Below are positions 37,028-49,732 of a stretch of DNA of 64,000 bases, piece by piece. The stretch spans positions 1 through 64,000 of the forward strand of contig JAEPRB010000017.1 of assembly GCA_016758965.1 (NCBI GenBank), given 5' to 3'. The DNA comes from Circinella minor. Taxonomy: Eukaryota; Mucoromycota; Mucoromycetes; Mucorales; Lichtheimiaceae. The notes beneath the pieces are model-generated. The model was given only the letters and a program-made list of their open reading frames with translations, was not told the origin of the DNA and did not search any database. Both the position numbers and the translations under genes were made by a program. Numbering within the stretch: position 1 is the stretch's first letter; each line of letters begins with the position of its first letter.

Positions 37028-37519
37028 AAATGAAAGGCTCCCTTTTATAGGAAGACAAAAAAAAATAGAATCACTTTGTAAATGAATTATGATTCTATTT
37101 TCCTTTTTCTGATGGTTCCAGCCACTCCATGTAAAAATACGCTGTACAGTTAAACTTTCAAATATTATACATAAATAATTTCCTTTTCTCAAATTAAATA
37201 AAATATAACCTTTATTTTCAATACGTATCATATACTATGTAAGAAACTCATTTTTTTTAATTACCTATTTTTGCCATATATACTGATGGTCACACAGAAA
37301 TATACCTATATCTATAAAGACATGCATTTGCTTATCATAAATTCTATTGTCTTCAAATGGGGTAATGTATCTCATCATGAGAATTTTTCTGGAATAAGAA
37401 GAAAAAAAAATTAATTCTGCATTATATATAAAAAGAACTAAATCATCTCATTTTCTTCTCTTTCTTTTTCTATTCTATTTCATTACATTTTTTGTTTGTC
37501 CTTTCCCGTCTTTTCAAAA
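37028..37519. other. Intergenic between deaminase and dioxygenase
   Basis: No gene. Pyrimidine-rich for the last 70 bp before the dioxygenase start (CATTTTCTTCTCTTTCTTTT-like). Confidence 0.6.
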
Positions 37520-38780
37520 ATGTCTGCTACTGTGTCTTCTTCGTCTACTATCAATCTACTACCAAAAGAAACTATGACCACCGCTGCAGCTTCCTCAGCT
37601 GCAATTCCAACTTCAACTCGTAATTTCACCTGTATTGATTTGTCGGACTTTGACAACCGTCGTGATAAAATCGTAGCTGATCTTATGCAAGCTTCTACTG
37701 GTGATGGATTCTTTTATGGTAAAATATCGACTATGTCCTATTACGTAAATTATCTACATTTGAAAATAAATACAAATTATATTAAAGATTCTATTATTAT
37801 TTTTACACATGCAAACAGTTATTAATCATGGTATTCCTATCGAAGATATTCGCTCCATGTTCCAAGCCAGCGTTGATTTTTTTGCGCTACCTGATGATAT
37901 CAAAAGAAAGTATCCAATGGATATTTCTCGTAATGCTGGTTGGGAAAAACTTGCGCAGGTAAAGTATACATCATAACAATGAAAACAACTTGGAATAGAG
38001 TGAAAAACTAAAAAGTTAAGTGCTAATAACTGACTAATAACCAAACTGTAGATTCGACCTTCAACCGGTGTCGCTGATCTTAAAGAGTCGGCACAGTTCA
38101 GTTTCCATGGTATTGAAGATCTGTGGCCTACTGAACAAGATGCACCTGATTTTCGTACTCGGTCGGAAAAATTTATGGTTCAGTGTCACGAGGTATCTGT
38201 CAAACTTTTGACATGTTTGGCCTTAGGACTTGGTTTCCAAGAAGATTTTTTTACTCGTTGCCATGACATTACTCAACCCGATATTCTTAATACATTACGC
38301 TGTCTTCATTATCATGATATTACTGGGCAAACATTTCCTAACTGTTACTGGAGGGCTGGAGCTCATACTGATTTTGATACATTGACATTACTATTCCAAC
38401 GTCCTGGCGAAAATGGACTGGAAGTTTGTCCTGGTCGAGAAGCTTCTACTGAATTTGGTCATGGTGATATATGGGCTCCAGTGAACCCCAAGGAAGGCGA
38501 AATTGTATGTAACCTTGGAGATATGATTATGAGATGGTCTGATGATAAGTTCAAGTCAAACTTCCATCGTGTTCGTGCTCCTCGTGTAGGTGAATATCAA
38601 GGTCCTCGCTATTCGATTGCTTACTTTAATCAAGCAAATCGATCAGCTATTATTCAAGGTCGTGATCGTTATCCAGAACCTATTACTGCTGGTGAATTTT
38701 TGTTGCGAGCTGTAGAACGTAATTACAATGCTCTCAAAGCACTCAAGGAATCCCAGACCAAGGAAGAAGAAAAAGCCTAA
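37520..38780 (+). CDS. 2-oxoglutarate/Fe(II) oxygenase, isopenicillin-N-synthase-like family, 355 aa
   Basis: Three exons: 37520-37718, 37819-37958, 38052-38780. The N-terminal half carries the DIOX_N pattern (IDLSDF, GDGFFYVINHGIP, FFALPDDIKRKY). The double-stranded beta-helix contains GAHTDFD (His-x-Asp), SNFHRV (second His) and RYSIAYF (the Arg-x-Ser that binds 2-oxoglutarate), so all iron and cosubstrate ligands are present. LTLLFQ and GLEVCPG lie between. This subfamily includes thymine-7-hydroxylase as well as plant and antibiotic oxidases; the segments RAGAHTDFDTLTLLFQ and MRWSDDKFKSNFHRV recall thymine hydroxylases. With a purine permease and a deaminase next door a nucleobase substrate is plausible but unproven. 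No signal peptide, so cytosolic. Confidence 0.88.
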
Positions 38781-39960
38781 CCTTTTCTGTTTTCGTTTAT
38801 TTTTTTTTTATATATATCTTGATTCAAACATTTACTAGAATCAGTCCCTTTTCTGCCTTTTCTTTCTATTATACGTTCCCTTCTTATACTCAAGTACTTC
38901 AATACTTATCCATTCTTTTCGGTTTTGAACTCTTTGTAGATATATTCCTTTATTTTTCTTGCTGGCGCTCAATACTTTGCATATCTTTTGTGATTATTGC
39001 GGCGTCAAACGTAGTTACAGTAACTCTGCGTAAACAAACCTGTATTATAAACTCACATTACATAATAAAATAAATTTCTTCTTATCTTCGCTTCGTTAAC
39101 TCCCAATATAGTTCATCAAATATCGGTTCCCATGAATTTTTTGTCCCGCATACCTAGAAAAAAATGCTATTGTATATGCTGTACGTATGTGTCCTTGATC
39201 TCTATAGATATAATCCATTATGATATGCTATTTTTGGAGTAAATTAGTTTTTTTTTGACAGCATATGTAAATTGTAGTTTATAAAAAGAGCTCAAACTAG
39301 AGTATCTTTGTCTAAAGAGTCATTAAAAGCATTATCAGCTGACTTTTTTTTTTATGTCAATATAAAAATAGTTGTGATATTGGTAATTCAAACAGACTCA
39401 AATTAACTACCTATTATCAATTACGTAACGCAAGTTTTATCCATATTTAAAAATAAGTAAAGCTAATGCTTTTACGATGCTTTTCAACTTGAAGTCGTCA
39501 CATCATATTAGCTGAAACAAAATAGAAGTATACTGTACAACAAGAGAGAATGTAAAACTACTGTTTTTTGTTTGCAGATATGATAGTATTATACATGTAC
39601 GTAGAAGCGCAACTCATGACGACTGTAGCCTCAGGCATTTCTATAATCCGACCTTTTTTTTAAAAAAAAATTATCAAAAATGAATTATATAATCTTTATT
39701 AAATACGATATTTAAAGTATCTTTGATGAACCGAAAAGGGTCTCTTTAGTATTATGCCATCATGTGTAGCCTGACTTTTTCACTCAAATATTTTAGGCAA
39801 TTGTTGCTGAACGACGACAATCATAAAAGTTAAAAAAAATGTATAGCTAATAGTTGAACAAACAAATTTTTCACTTTATTTATATAATATTATTTACACA
39901 CATTTTTTAATGGGGAAAAAAACTTCTTTGTATATATGTAATTTATAAAGAAATAATAAT
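38781..39960. other. Convergent intergenic region, dioxygenase / LeuRS
   Basis: About 1.2 kb with no convincing coding sequence; 3' regions of both genes. Nothing repeated or structured was seen by eye. Confidence 0.6.
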
Positions 39961-42900
39961 CTACTCATTCTTGAAAGAGAAAGATGGGTTTCCTGGTGCG
40001 GAGTTATCAGCAGCACGCTTATCTTCTTCTGAAGCATCTTCAACCTTAATGATATGAATGGGTGAGAAACCAAGGGCACGCTTGAATTCACTTTGAGCAG
40101 TTTCGAGAATAGCAATTTCATCAAACTTGAGGGCGCGGTCAAATGCAGATACACCAGTGTTTTCGATTATTCTCTTTTGTGCTTGATAGAATGGCATAAC
40201 TCGCTTGTTCTTTAACAAACCCTTGGAGCCAAGTGCTTGACGAACCTTGACATCATCAAATTTGCCAGTAGCCTAATTATTATAATTTTTTTTGAATGAA
40301 TGACGTTAATTCTTCTTTCTTTTATCATATACATGCATTATATTACAATACTATAATAATAATTATTATAATTTCCTACCTCATCATATCCAGTCTTGGC
40401 AAGTGCAAGAATTTCTTCTTCCCATTCAGGGAACTTGTTGGCAACAAAGATCTTAAGAGACTTGGCTGCGTTGGGGTTATAATTAGATTCGACTTGCTTA
40501 CCCTTCTTCTTCTTCTTTTGTAAGTTAATCTCAGCGTCACGAATGGACTTGATGGTACGGCGGATATATTCTGCAGCTTCCAAAATGGATTCATCTACAG
40601 GAGCAGAAGGTTGAGGGAATGTGACGGAAGTAACAGTACCCTCCTTCTTCAAAATATCGCGCCAGACATGTTCAGACCAATGAGGACAGACAGGAGCAAG
40701 TGTCAAAGTCTGCAATTCAATGTATTTTAATACAAGATCCTTGTGCATACCCGATTCAAGACAAGCTTGTTGATAATGATCTCTTGCAGCTTGGAATTCA
40801 AAGACACCATACTTGAGAGCATCACGATAGTATGTGGCAGCATAAGCTTCATCAGTTGCCTTGAGCAACTTGTTCAATTCGTTAATAAAGACCTTGTCGT
40901 AAAAGCTGTATTCACCAGTACGCAAGCTATCAACCTTAGCAATTTGTTCTTCACACCATTCAAGCAAGGTGAACAAACGCAAAATAGCAGCATTGGCAGT
41001 AGAATCTTCAAAGTTAGCATCTTCAACAGTGTCACCAGCATCAGCCAAAGCGAAACGAGCAGCGTCAGCACCATATTTCTCAACGGCATCTGCGACTGTC
41101 AAGAAGTTACCAGTAGACTTGGACATCTTCTTACTATCCAACAACAAGTGACCGTTGGAGCGGATACCAAGAGGCCATTTATCTTCAGGGAACATGGCAG
41201 TGTGGTTGTATAAGAAGAAGGTCAAATGGTTAGGAATCAAATCCTTACCAGACACACGAACATCTAATGGATAAAAGTAATCGAATTCGCGTTGCATCTT
41301 ATCAAGAGAGGCTTGAGGAATACCACAGTCAGCTGGGTATGGACCAAGCTTGAAGATATAGCTCCAAACTTCATCAGTCATTTGCTCGGGACGGATACCA
41401 AGAGGACCGACCTTAGAACCATCCAAGGAACCGCCGTGCAAAAGATGAGCGACAGTATAGTATGCCATGTAGATGGTGGAATCAGACAATGATTCAACCA
41501 AGTATTGAGTATCCCAAGGTAATTTCGTACCTAAACCAAAGGAACGAGCACATGCCCATTGGTTAAGCCAGTCAAGAGTTTGTTCAAATTGATGGCGAGT
41601 TTCGTTTGTGAAAGTGTTGCTACGTTCCAAACATTTCTTGGTTTCAGCCTTCCAGTTGTCTTCGCCATAATCTAAATACCATTGATCCATCAAAGCAACA
41701 ATACATTCGTCACCAGAACGCGACATGATCAAACCTTCAGGTTCGTTGTAAACGAAAGCTTCGCCAGCTTTAATAAGTTCATCCTTGATCTTGGGCTTAG
41801 CATCTTGTACCTTTTCGCCCTTGTATTTACCAATAACCATAGTACCTTGATAAAAACTTTCCTTGTATGCCAATTCCTTGGCCTTAGCAAGCTGGTTGAC
41901 ATCTTTTTGTGAGTTGATTTTCAATTCTTTGCACAAAGTAAGTGCAGTCAAAGTACCATAGGATGGGGTTTCCAAAATAGGAACAGGGTCGTAATCGGCA
42001 ATCCATTCAGCCTTAATCTTGTAATATTCTGGCTTCTTCTTCAAATCGTTGACGGTGGCAAAATCATCAGGAGAATCAGAAGGTACAGAAGTAACGACAC
42101 CTGTACCCTTGGTAGGAGAAACGTTATCCATAGGAAGTACGTATACATGTTCATATGTACTTAAAGGAGCTTTAATCTTAGTACCGACAATATCAGCACC
42201 CTTGATTTCGGCCAACTTATTGATAACACCTTCTTGAGCATAAATCTTTTGATGTGCCATGTTGCGAGCAGCACGTTCAGTGATCAAGAAAGCATCCTTA
42301 TCATTGACATTATAAATACCATAAGTAATATCATTGCCGACGAAGCAGTTAGTTTGACCATACATAGTTTCGGGTCTCAATGTAGCAGCAACCATATGAA
42401 CATTCTTGCCTTCTAATTCTTTCACTTGACCCAATACTTCCTTGGCCTTATCAGACCAATCCAATACAGTCATCTTCAAAGCAGTATATTCTTGAGGACC
42501 CAAAGCTTCACCAGATTGACGATCGTGATCCATACAAGGCTGTTGATCCTTGATCGAGTAAATTGTATAGCGTTCACCAAACTTAACCTTGTTCTTCAAC
42601 TTTAATGTGTTCATTTGCCAACGAACAAAAGCGTCATAATAAGGGTTAGCGTCAGTGGTGATAAAAGAACGACGCCAATCAATTTTGGAACCAAAAGCAT
42701 CCAAATCCTTCATGGCATGTGGAGGGAAGAAGGTGGTCCAGTAATAAGGATCAGCGAATTTGTGAATTTCTTCCCGGGGAATACCAAGTTGTTCCATGAT
42801 TTGAAATTGGTAAGTGACGTTACCAGTCTTGGCTGCAACTTTGCTTTTAACATTCTTGTTAACTTCGGCCTTTTCAGATAAATCCTTGGCCAATGCAGCT

Positions 42901-43477
42901 TCGTCGTAATTTTCAAAGCTTTTACCGAATAATTCCATTTCACGCAACAACTTATCGGCACAAGCCTAATAGTCAAAGCGTTATATAACTTTGTTAATAA
43001 CTCACCCGTAACTCATATAATATAAACATCCATATCCATTTTATTTCTTTTTACCTTGATAGGCATTCCGGTAACGTGGAAACCTTGAGGAAACAAAGCA
43101 CGTTTTCCCTTCATACGTTCATATGCAATAGCAAATTCAACTTTGGATAATGTAAAAGCGTGACCCAAATGAAGACGACCATTCATGTAAGGATATGCCA
43201 TACATGCCATGTACTTGGGGTAAAGTTCATGCATATCAGTGCTGTTGGCATGTTCTTCAATAGTGGGAGCATCGATCTCGAATGCCTTGGTTTCATCCCA
43301 CAATTGACGTGCCTTGCTTTCGAGGGCACGAAGAGCATCGCGCTTGGCAGTCTAAATAAAAATAATAATAATAAAAAGTTATTGGTTAGAATGAAAATAT
43401 ATAGCACAATTTGTGAAAATTCTAAATTACTGCATTTTCAATATAGGCACCTTTGGTGGCTCGTTCGTGGTTGCCAT
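39961..43477 (-). CDS. Cytosolic leucyl-tRNA synthetase, 1073 aa
   Basis: Four exons on minus: 43451-43477, 43055-43351, 40380-42965, 39961-40272. The first encodes only nine residues (MATTNEPPK). Class I synthetase motifs are clear: HLGH at residues 70-73 (HIGH) inside YPYMNGRLHLGHAFT, and KKMSKSTGN near residue 720. Between them the editing (CP1) domain shows TLRPETMYGQTN and GTGVVTSVPSDSPDD, with the Asp that fixes Leu in proofreading. The archaeal/eukaryotic anticodon-binding and C-terminal regions follow. Size matches yeast Cdc60. It charges tRNA-Leu in the cytosol. Codon use is biased to C/G-ending (AAG, ATC, GTC), as for eL22. Identity is beyond doubt. Confidence 0.97.
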
Positions 43478-44089
43478 TTGGTCTAAAAGGGTTATGTTAG
43501 CGTTGGAACAAGAAGGGCGAAAGCAAATTGATAGCAAGGTCGAAGTGGCTTTTCAAATTCAAGTAATCGGGTAAAATATGTACCGAATAGCCAATAATAG
43601 TTCATCCATGCGAATGACACATCAAGTTATTCTTACACAGAAAAGAAAAGAAAATCATGGTTCTTTCTTTTTTTTTTTTTTTTCGAAGAAAAAAGCTTCA
43701 TATTTAATAATACATCAATATAAAAATACAACTTTATTTTATTCACACAGAGATTAGCAACAGACTTGTCGTAACAAATATTCGAAAAATAACTCGATAG
43801 ACATATGCTATTAATAATCAAAAAATTTAACATAGCAGCAACAATCATGAGTTTTTTCTTTTTCATAACAACAAATGAAACGTACCATAACGACATAACA
43901 CAGCAACAAAAAGATAACATGGTTGAGGGGAATGCAAATTACTTTATGTATATATATATATATAAAGATAGATATTATATGACAACGGGTAAACCATGAC
44001 AAAAGCTCGCTTAGACGATCATTTGGATGAACCTGTTATCCAAAATGTAAATCAGTTGATTATAAATAATAACTTTTTATAATTTTTTT
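43478..44089. other. Intergenic between LeuRS start and AP-3 beta stop
   Basis: LeuRS promoter side plus AP-3 beta 3' region. No gene; an ATG frame at 43997 (MTKARLDDHLDEPVIQN) looks exon-like but leads nowhere. Confidence 0.55.
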
Positions 44090-47000
44090 TTATGAAAAAC
44101 CATGTAATTTTGACCTCTGCATTGGAGGAGGATGTTTATCATCAGGGTCACTACTACTATCATCGTCATCCTCCTCTGATTCTCCTGAATCGTCATCTGT
44201 ATATTCTGAAGATTCTTCATCCTCGTCACTGTTCTCCTCTTCATCATCATCACTATCATCTTCTGATGAATCATCATATTCATCACTGGTATCTTCATAG
44301 AATGCATCCAAATCATAATCATCTCCTTTCTTTTTGGCTGCTCCACCAGCATAACCACCATGAAAACCTGTTGCTTCAATACCAGAAAGAGCGGTGGATG
44401 CCATGCCAGTCTCACGGTATCGACTTTCAAAACTATCACTGCCAAAACCTTGTTCAACCACCATTGTACGACTTCCAGCCCATCCTTCCAATTCTTCAAC
44501 GTCACGGACAGATGGATCAGGTTGTTCTTCTGGATAATCATCCAATGGTTCATAATCCGGTAATGCTTGATTGGCAAGTAATGAGAGGGATCCAATAGTA
44601 TATTCCGTGCTCACTAAAAATAATCCATGTCAAAAGGGTTTAGATTATTAATATTTTATATCGATGATAACTTGCTACTAACAGGGCTAATACTACCCAC
44701 CTTCACCGTCAAGAGCTGGTGGCTCTTTATCAGAAAATAAAATCCGTTTGGCATGTTCTTTGAGTGCATTTAAACCAGGTTGTTGCTGCTGTTCTTGATT
44801 GTGTTGCGGAATAGTTAATGCTCGAAGGAACCGTGCACGGTCTCGTACATCATAGCTGGGGTCATATCGTGCTAAGTTAAGAACGTATTGATTGAGTGTG
44901 TTGAGTGTAGGATGGTCAGGATTGAGACAAATAAGTTTGGCTGATAATGTAAGCACTTGTAATTTTGTGACATTCGTCTAATTCATAAAAATATTTAGTA
45001 TATTTTTTTAACACATCCTGAATCGTATATAATTATTACCTCAGCCGTAAAGCTCTTGACAGCTTGTCTTAAAACATCAGGACCCACTTTGGGTAAAGTT
45101 TCAGCATGTTGACCAATTAACCATATAATATTCGCTCGAGCCATAGGAACATGAATGGTATCAAGTAACTTTGCGAGTGCAATGACAGATTTTAATCGAT
45201 TTTCATCACATGTTTGTAATAAGCGAGTAACTACGATCACGGACTCAGCTACGACAATTTCTACAGATGATTTAAAGAAAAATATGTTACACTTCTTATA
45301 TTAATATTGAGTAAACCCAAAGTACAACCTTAAAAAGCAACAGCTTACCATTGGTACTATGTAATAATTTCATGAGTAACCGCATACATCGATCAGCACC
45401 TGCAGTTACATTTGTTGCACATCGCCCGATTGCTTGGATTGTTGCTGCAACAAAGTCCTTGTTGGGACTTTTCACGTATTGCTTTGAATGATAATAATAC
45501 AAATGTTAGTTTCAGTTCCATTATGCAACATTTTCCTTCCGTTACTAATTATTAGAGTCATATGCTCACCTGGAATTCATTGAGAAGTGTATAAATATTA
45601 GATTCGCTGCAAATGCTGGTCAAAATATCAAGTTTGATGTCACGAATAAATACGGGTTCTGCTGAACGTACGTAAAATTGTTGGAAATAAGGTTCGAAAA
45701 GGTACTAGCAAAAGATTTGAGTTATTACTTTCCATTATTGCTAACATTATCATGGATAGGAATATACGGTTACTTACAGGTCTTGATGTGGCCATTACAG
45801 CAATATTCTTCAATACAACGTATTGCATTTCTCTGTGATTACGTAACAATCGAACCAATGGTTTGGCAATTTTTTGTGCTTCAACAGCTGGTGCAAGGTG
45901 ATAGAATAAACGAGCTACTGCAAGTACCACCTATATAAATATATGGTATTCAATGAAACCTTCTCTTATCAATTCTCTTGTACTATCATTTCAGTTCAAT
46001 AGTATTAATCTACTTACACCACTATTTCGACTCTGTAATAAGGGAATGCAACTCTTCAATAATAATTCATGATCCTCATCAAGTTGAACAATATCGTCAA
46101 CTTCAGTTCCATTTTCAGCTGTACTATCTTCATCCGTTTCAGAATCGGTATAAAAATGTCGATCATCGCGCTTGACAACTCTCATTTCTTTTGGTGGTTC
46201 ACGTGATTGGTCTTCACCCTATATATTAAGGGTATCAATATCAGCTAATCCATCAATTTTACTTAATTTCTTCAATTGGAAACTTACGTGAGGATTAGGA
46301 TTTAAAAATTGTGATCTAATAAAATGAACGATGATAGAGAATAAAAAATTAACCATTTTGAAGAAAGCAAAGCAAAAATACCCATGTAATCTTCCTGACT
46401 TACCGGCCATAACGTAACATGACTCCCAAAATAGCCATTTGTCCCCATTCGTCACAATCCGCCAACAATCCACATAACTTTCGAAAACATGGATGAATCA
46501 AATCAAATCGGTTTGGGCACACTTCATTGAATGCCATAATAGTACTTCCAATCGTTATCGTTGAACGGTCCTTTAATAAAGAAGCAATAATTTCAATTAA
46601 AGCATCTTTTTGTGATGCATCCAGACTATAACATTTTGGGATGGCGTGGGCTGCTGCTTTGCGTACATAGGCACTTGAATCGGTCGAACATTTTTTGATG
46701 CCTAACAAAACGATGGGACTAATCACAGGGACTCGAATACCACTCATCACACGAAGTGCCATGGCACGAATGATCTGATTCTTGTCGCTTAAGTCTTTTT
46801 GAAACGAATTTATCGATAATAGTGCCAAATCAGGCTCTTGTTCTGCGTATCGTAATAGATAAATGTATACAAGCTTGCGTACTTCAATATTTTGTGAAAC
46901 GACATTTTTAACTACGTCTGGAAAGAACTCGGAAACGTCTCGTCCTTTCGATATCATCTGATTACATACATACATATAAATATATTCATAAAACAAAACG

Positions 47001-47329
47001 AGAGATAGAGAGAGAGTCAGCCCCTACCTCCCTTCCTTTTTTTTGTATGTTCCTGACCCGCAATTCCTTCCAATATAAGAAAAAAAGTTTACCGCAATGA
47101 GTCGTTTCAATCCATCCAGTTTTTCTCGATCGTTACGTGAATCCAATTGTCGCTTAATGTTACGCATCTTTTCTTCAGAAGTATCGAAATATTGAGCACC
47201 TGAATCGCCAGCAGCAGGAAATCCAAATTCTCGAGCATTATCAACAAGACCTTGCGACATTTTTTGTGATAATTTAGCCGCATTTTCGGCGAAAGTCATT
47301 GCCTTGTTGATGTAATCGCTAACTTCCAT
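44090..47329 (-). CDS. AP-3 adaptor complex subunit beta, 820 aa
   Basis: Ten exons on minus: 47093-47329, 46404-46957, 46288-46315, 46018-46218, 45778-45930, 45570-45704, 45349-45481, 45040-45260, 44701-44977, 44090-44613. The adaptin N-terminal trunk is clear: [85 protein letters not shown], and [22 protein letters not shown]. The insert [15 protein letters not shown] is typical of AP-3 beta. The C-terminus is an acidic Ser/Asp/Glu hinge that ends soon after, with no obvious ear domain, as in fungal Apl6. AP-3 sorts cargo from Golgi/endosome to the vacuole. One exon is only 28 nt. Confidence 0.93.
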
Positions 47330-47563
47330 TTTTTTCCTCTTTCTAAAGGGCGATTGCTTGGCAATAAAAGTTACAAGAAAAAAGAATACGGCACCTAAAA
47401 CAAGGAGAATACAGGATTTTTCCTTCTGGTTGGCGCTGAGTTTTTTTTAATTTTGCGTTTATGATTTATTATTGCGCCTTTAATAGGTAATCGATCCAAT
47501 ATTTTATTATTGTCAGTAACCATTTTACATAAACCTTTTACTTTCAGCATTCTTACACTGTCC
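47330..47563. promoter_or_regulatory. Divergent upstream region of AP-3 beta
   Basis: The 234 bp between the AP-3 beta start and the first ATG of the pseudogene candidate on the other strand. No defined motif recognised. Confidence 0.3.
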
Positions 47564-48647
47564 ATGACACATAAAATCCGTCCTCCTAAGTCTTATGAAA
47601 ATTTCGTTGTAAGCGAATTAAATACAGATCAACCACGCCGACAATTCTTTTCCAAAAATTTATTAAAGAATTGGAGCTATCCTGAATATCATCATTATTA
47701 TCAAGTCAATGTTGATCAAGATTGTCAACACAAGACAACTGTAAACCATTTTAGAAAAGACATTGGCTGGTTAATTAACTGTAACCATATTCCTTCTGAC
47801 ATCAAATCATATCTTGGAAATCTTCTTGGAGAATTAAACGTAAGTTTTTCAACGTTTTATGGTAATAAGAAAATAAACAAAACAGGTATGGTAACATACA
47901 GATGCATTGCCCAACGTAGCTACACCGATAAAAAGACGAGAAATGGAGTTTGGGGTCTGAAGGACTTTGGAAGGGCCTCGAAAGCCAGCTACGATCAACT
48001 TTGGTGAGCTAGATGACTATCCTTGTCATGACAAACTCCTTTGTCTGTGTGGTAGCCCGCAGTGGCTGTTGCCTCTCGAAGGTAGCCATCGAGTTGAAAT
48101 TGCTTCCATTTACAAGAAACGAAATCTATTGGCATTTTATAATTGGAGAAAAATGAAGGTTTGTCCAACTTTTTTTTAAAAAATTATAACATATCAAATA
48201 TCTTGGTCAGTATAGAATAACGTTTTAACAATGTTAAATTATTAATAATAGTGGACAAGATAAAAGGGTGTATAATAGAAATTGGTTAATCTGGGTACAA
48301 AAGCTCCTCGACTTCAATCACAAAATACAAGTACATGATTTGATGTAACCAGAACCTGAAAAAGAGCTAAGTGGGGTGGGATGCTCTCGAAATAGCAAGT
48401 AGAGACAGTAATTGTATATTAATGGATTACTTGTATATCAAAACCAAGTGATGGAAAAGCAAGATAATACCTGGAACCATTCATTAATGCGACAACCACG
48501 CACACACACACGTTCAGGTTATTATTATTCTTTTGTTGTATATAACAATGATTTATTTTTGCATGTGAGGAAAAAGAGAAATCCTCTACTAGATCAAGAC
48601 ATCATGTTCATTTTCAATCAATTTACAGCTTTATCTTGTTCTATGTA
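47564..48647 (+). pseudogene. Probable decayed gene of unknown function
   Basis: An ATG at 47564 opens about 92 codons of good protein character (MTHKIRPPKSYENFVV, HFRKDIGWLINCNHIPSDIK) up to a GTAAGT at 47840. Past a plausible acceptor near 47901 the most protein-like frame (LPNVATPIKRREMEFGV) is not in phase with the first block and contains an in-frame TGA at 47958-47960, then runs on well (KPATINFGELDDYPCHDKLL, IYKKRNLLAFYNW). Further blocks near 48250-48330 (VYNRNWLIWVQKLLDF) and 48510-48647 again change frame. If read unspliced the first block ends at 48007 (about 147 aa). I do not recognise a family. Either a fast-evolving gene with unusual splicing or, more likely, a pseudogene. Confidence 0.4.
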
Positions 48648-49732
48648 ATAATACTGGTTTCGATTGTTTACATATTTTGACCACTACACATATATGCCAA
48701 CCAGCGATATAATTTTTTTATGAACCTCATGCTTCTTATTCAGTATTCGAAATAAATTCAAAAAAAAAAATTATCGTTATATTTTGATACTATATATGAT
48801 TTGTTTTACATCACTTTTTTGTCTATGATGGATTGCTTGGCAAGCATGGCACTGCTCATCCATATTTTCTTATTCTCAAATTATTATACAAAAGCTAGGT
48901 GGTGGATTGTAAACCACTAAAATGTAATTTACCATGCGTCACTATGATATAATCAATACGCAAAAATAAATAACCAAGACGCCAAATTGATAGTAATTCT
49001 ACAAAAAATTCCAACGCCAAAATGGAAAAAACGTCGCGTCAAGTAAAAACATCCCTCCGCCAACATGTTGTCCCCCCAACGCAAAATTAAAAAGCGGGTT
49101 TAGTTGCGCCATTTTTCAAGTACGTACTTTTTATTCTCGTGATACATTCAAGGCACAATCCATCTGAAACAATTTATGCGATTATTGTTATTCTGGTTAC
49201 TTTTTTTTAAAAACTAGATCTATCGACTAGATCATGGAGATACTTGAATGTTATTAATATCCGAGGGTTGATAACGATTCAACAACAAACATGGAATTTG
49301 TTTTGTTCCTCGCCAGTTAAAATTATAATGAGCTTATTTTTTATTATTGTTCCATTATTTCCTAGAACGTAAAAAAAAATATGTAGCTGTATAACGATGA
49401 TAGTATGACATGGTAAATTTATAGAAATAATTATATATTACAATATTATTCCATGTAGTGTGATACTAGATACCAAAATGTGATATTAGTATTATATTCT
49501 TCAATAGAGAATAAAAAAAGAAATCAAACATTTACGTATGTTTGTTAAAGTTGTAATAAACTTCTAAACAAAAAGAAGTGTTATTTATTTGGAATTATCA
49601 AATCAATAAAATGAGAAACGAAATATCAAACAAAAGTAAAATAAAAAGAATACAAAATATTATTATATTCATCTAACTCCCCTCTCTTCTTAATTCATCT
49701 CAGACATACTTTTTTTTATATATACAATATTT
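48648..49732. other. Intergenic upstream of the Ecm33-like gene
   Basis: No gene. A slightly GC-richer patch at about 49000-49130 (CGTCGCGTCAAG; AAAGCGGGTTTAGTTGCGCC) stands out from the surrounding AT-rich DNA. Confidence 0.5.

Noticed and set aside
37520..38780. Fungal xanthine dioxygenase (XanA)
   Set aside because: XanA belongs to the TauD branch; this protein has the isopenicillin-N-synthase-like layout with HTD and RYS motifs.
43997..44050. ATG frame MTKARLDDHLDEPVIQN followed by a GTAAAT donor
   Set aside because: It looks like a first exon but the next DNA is the antisense of AP-3 beta and no partner exon is found.
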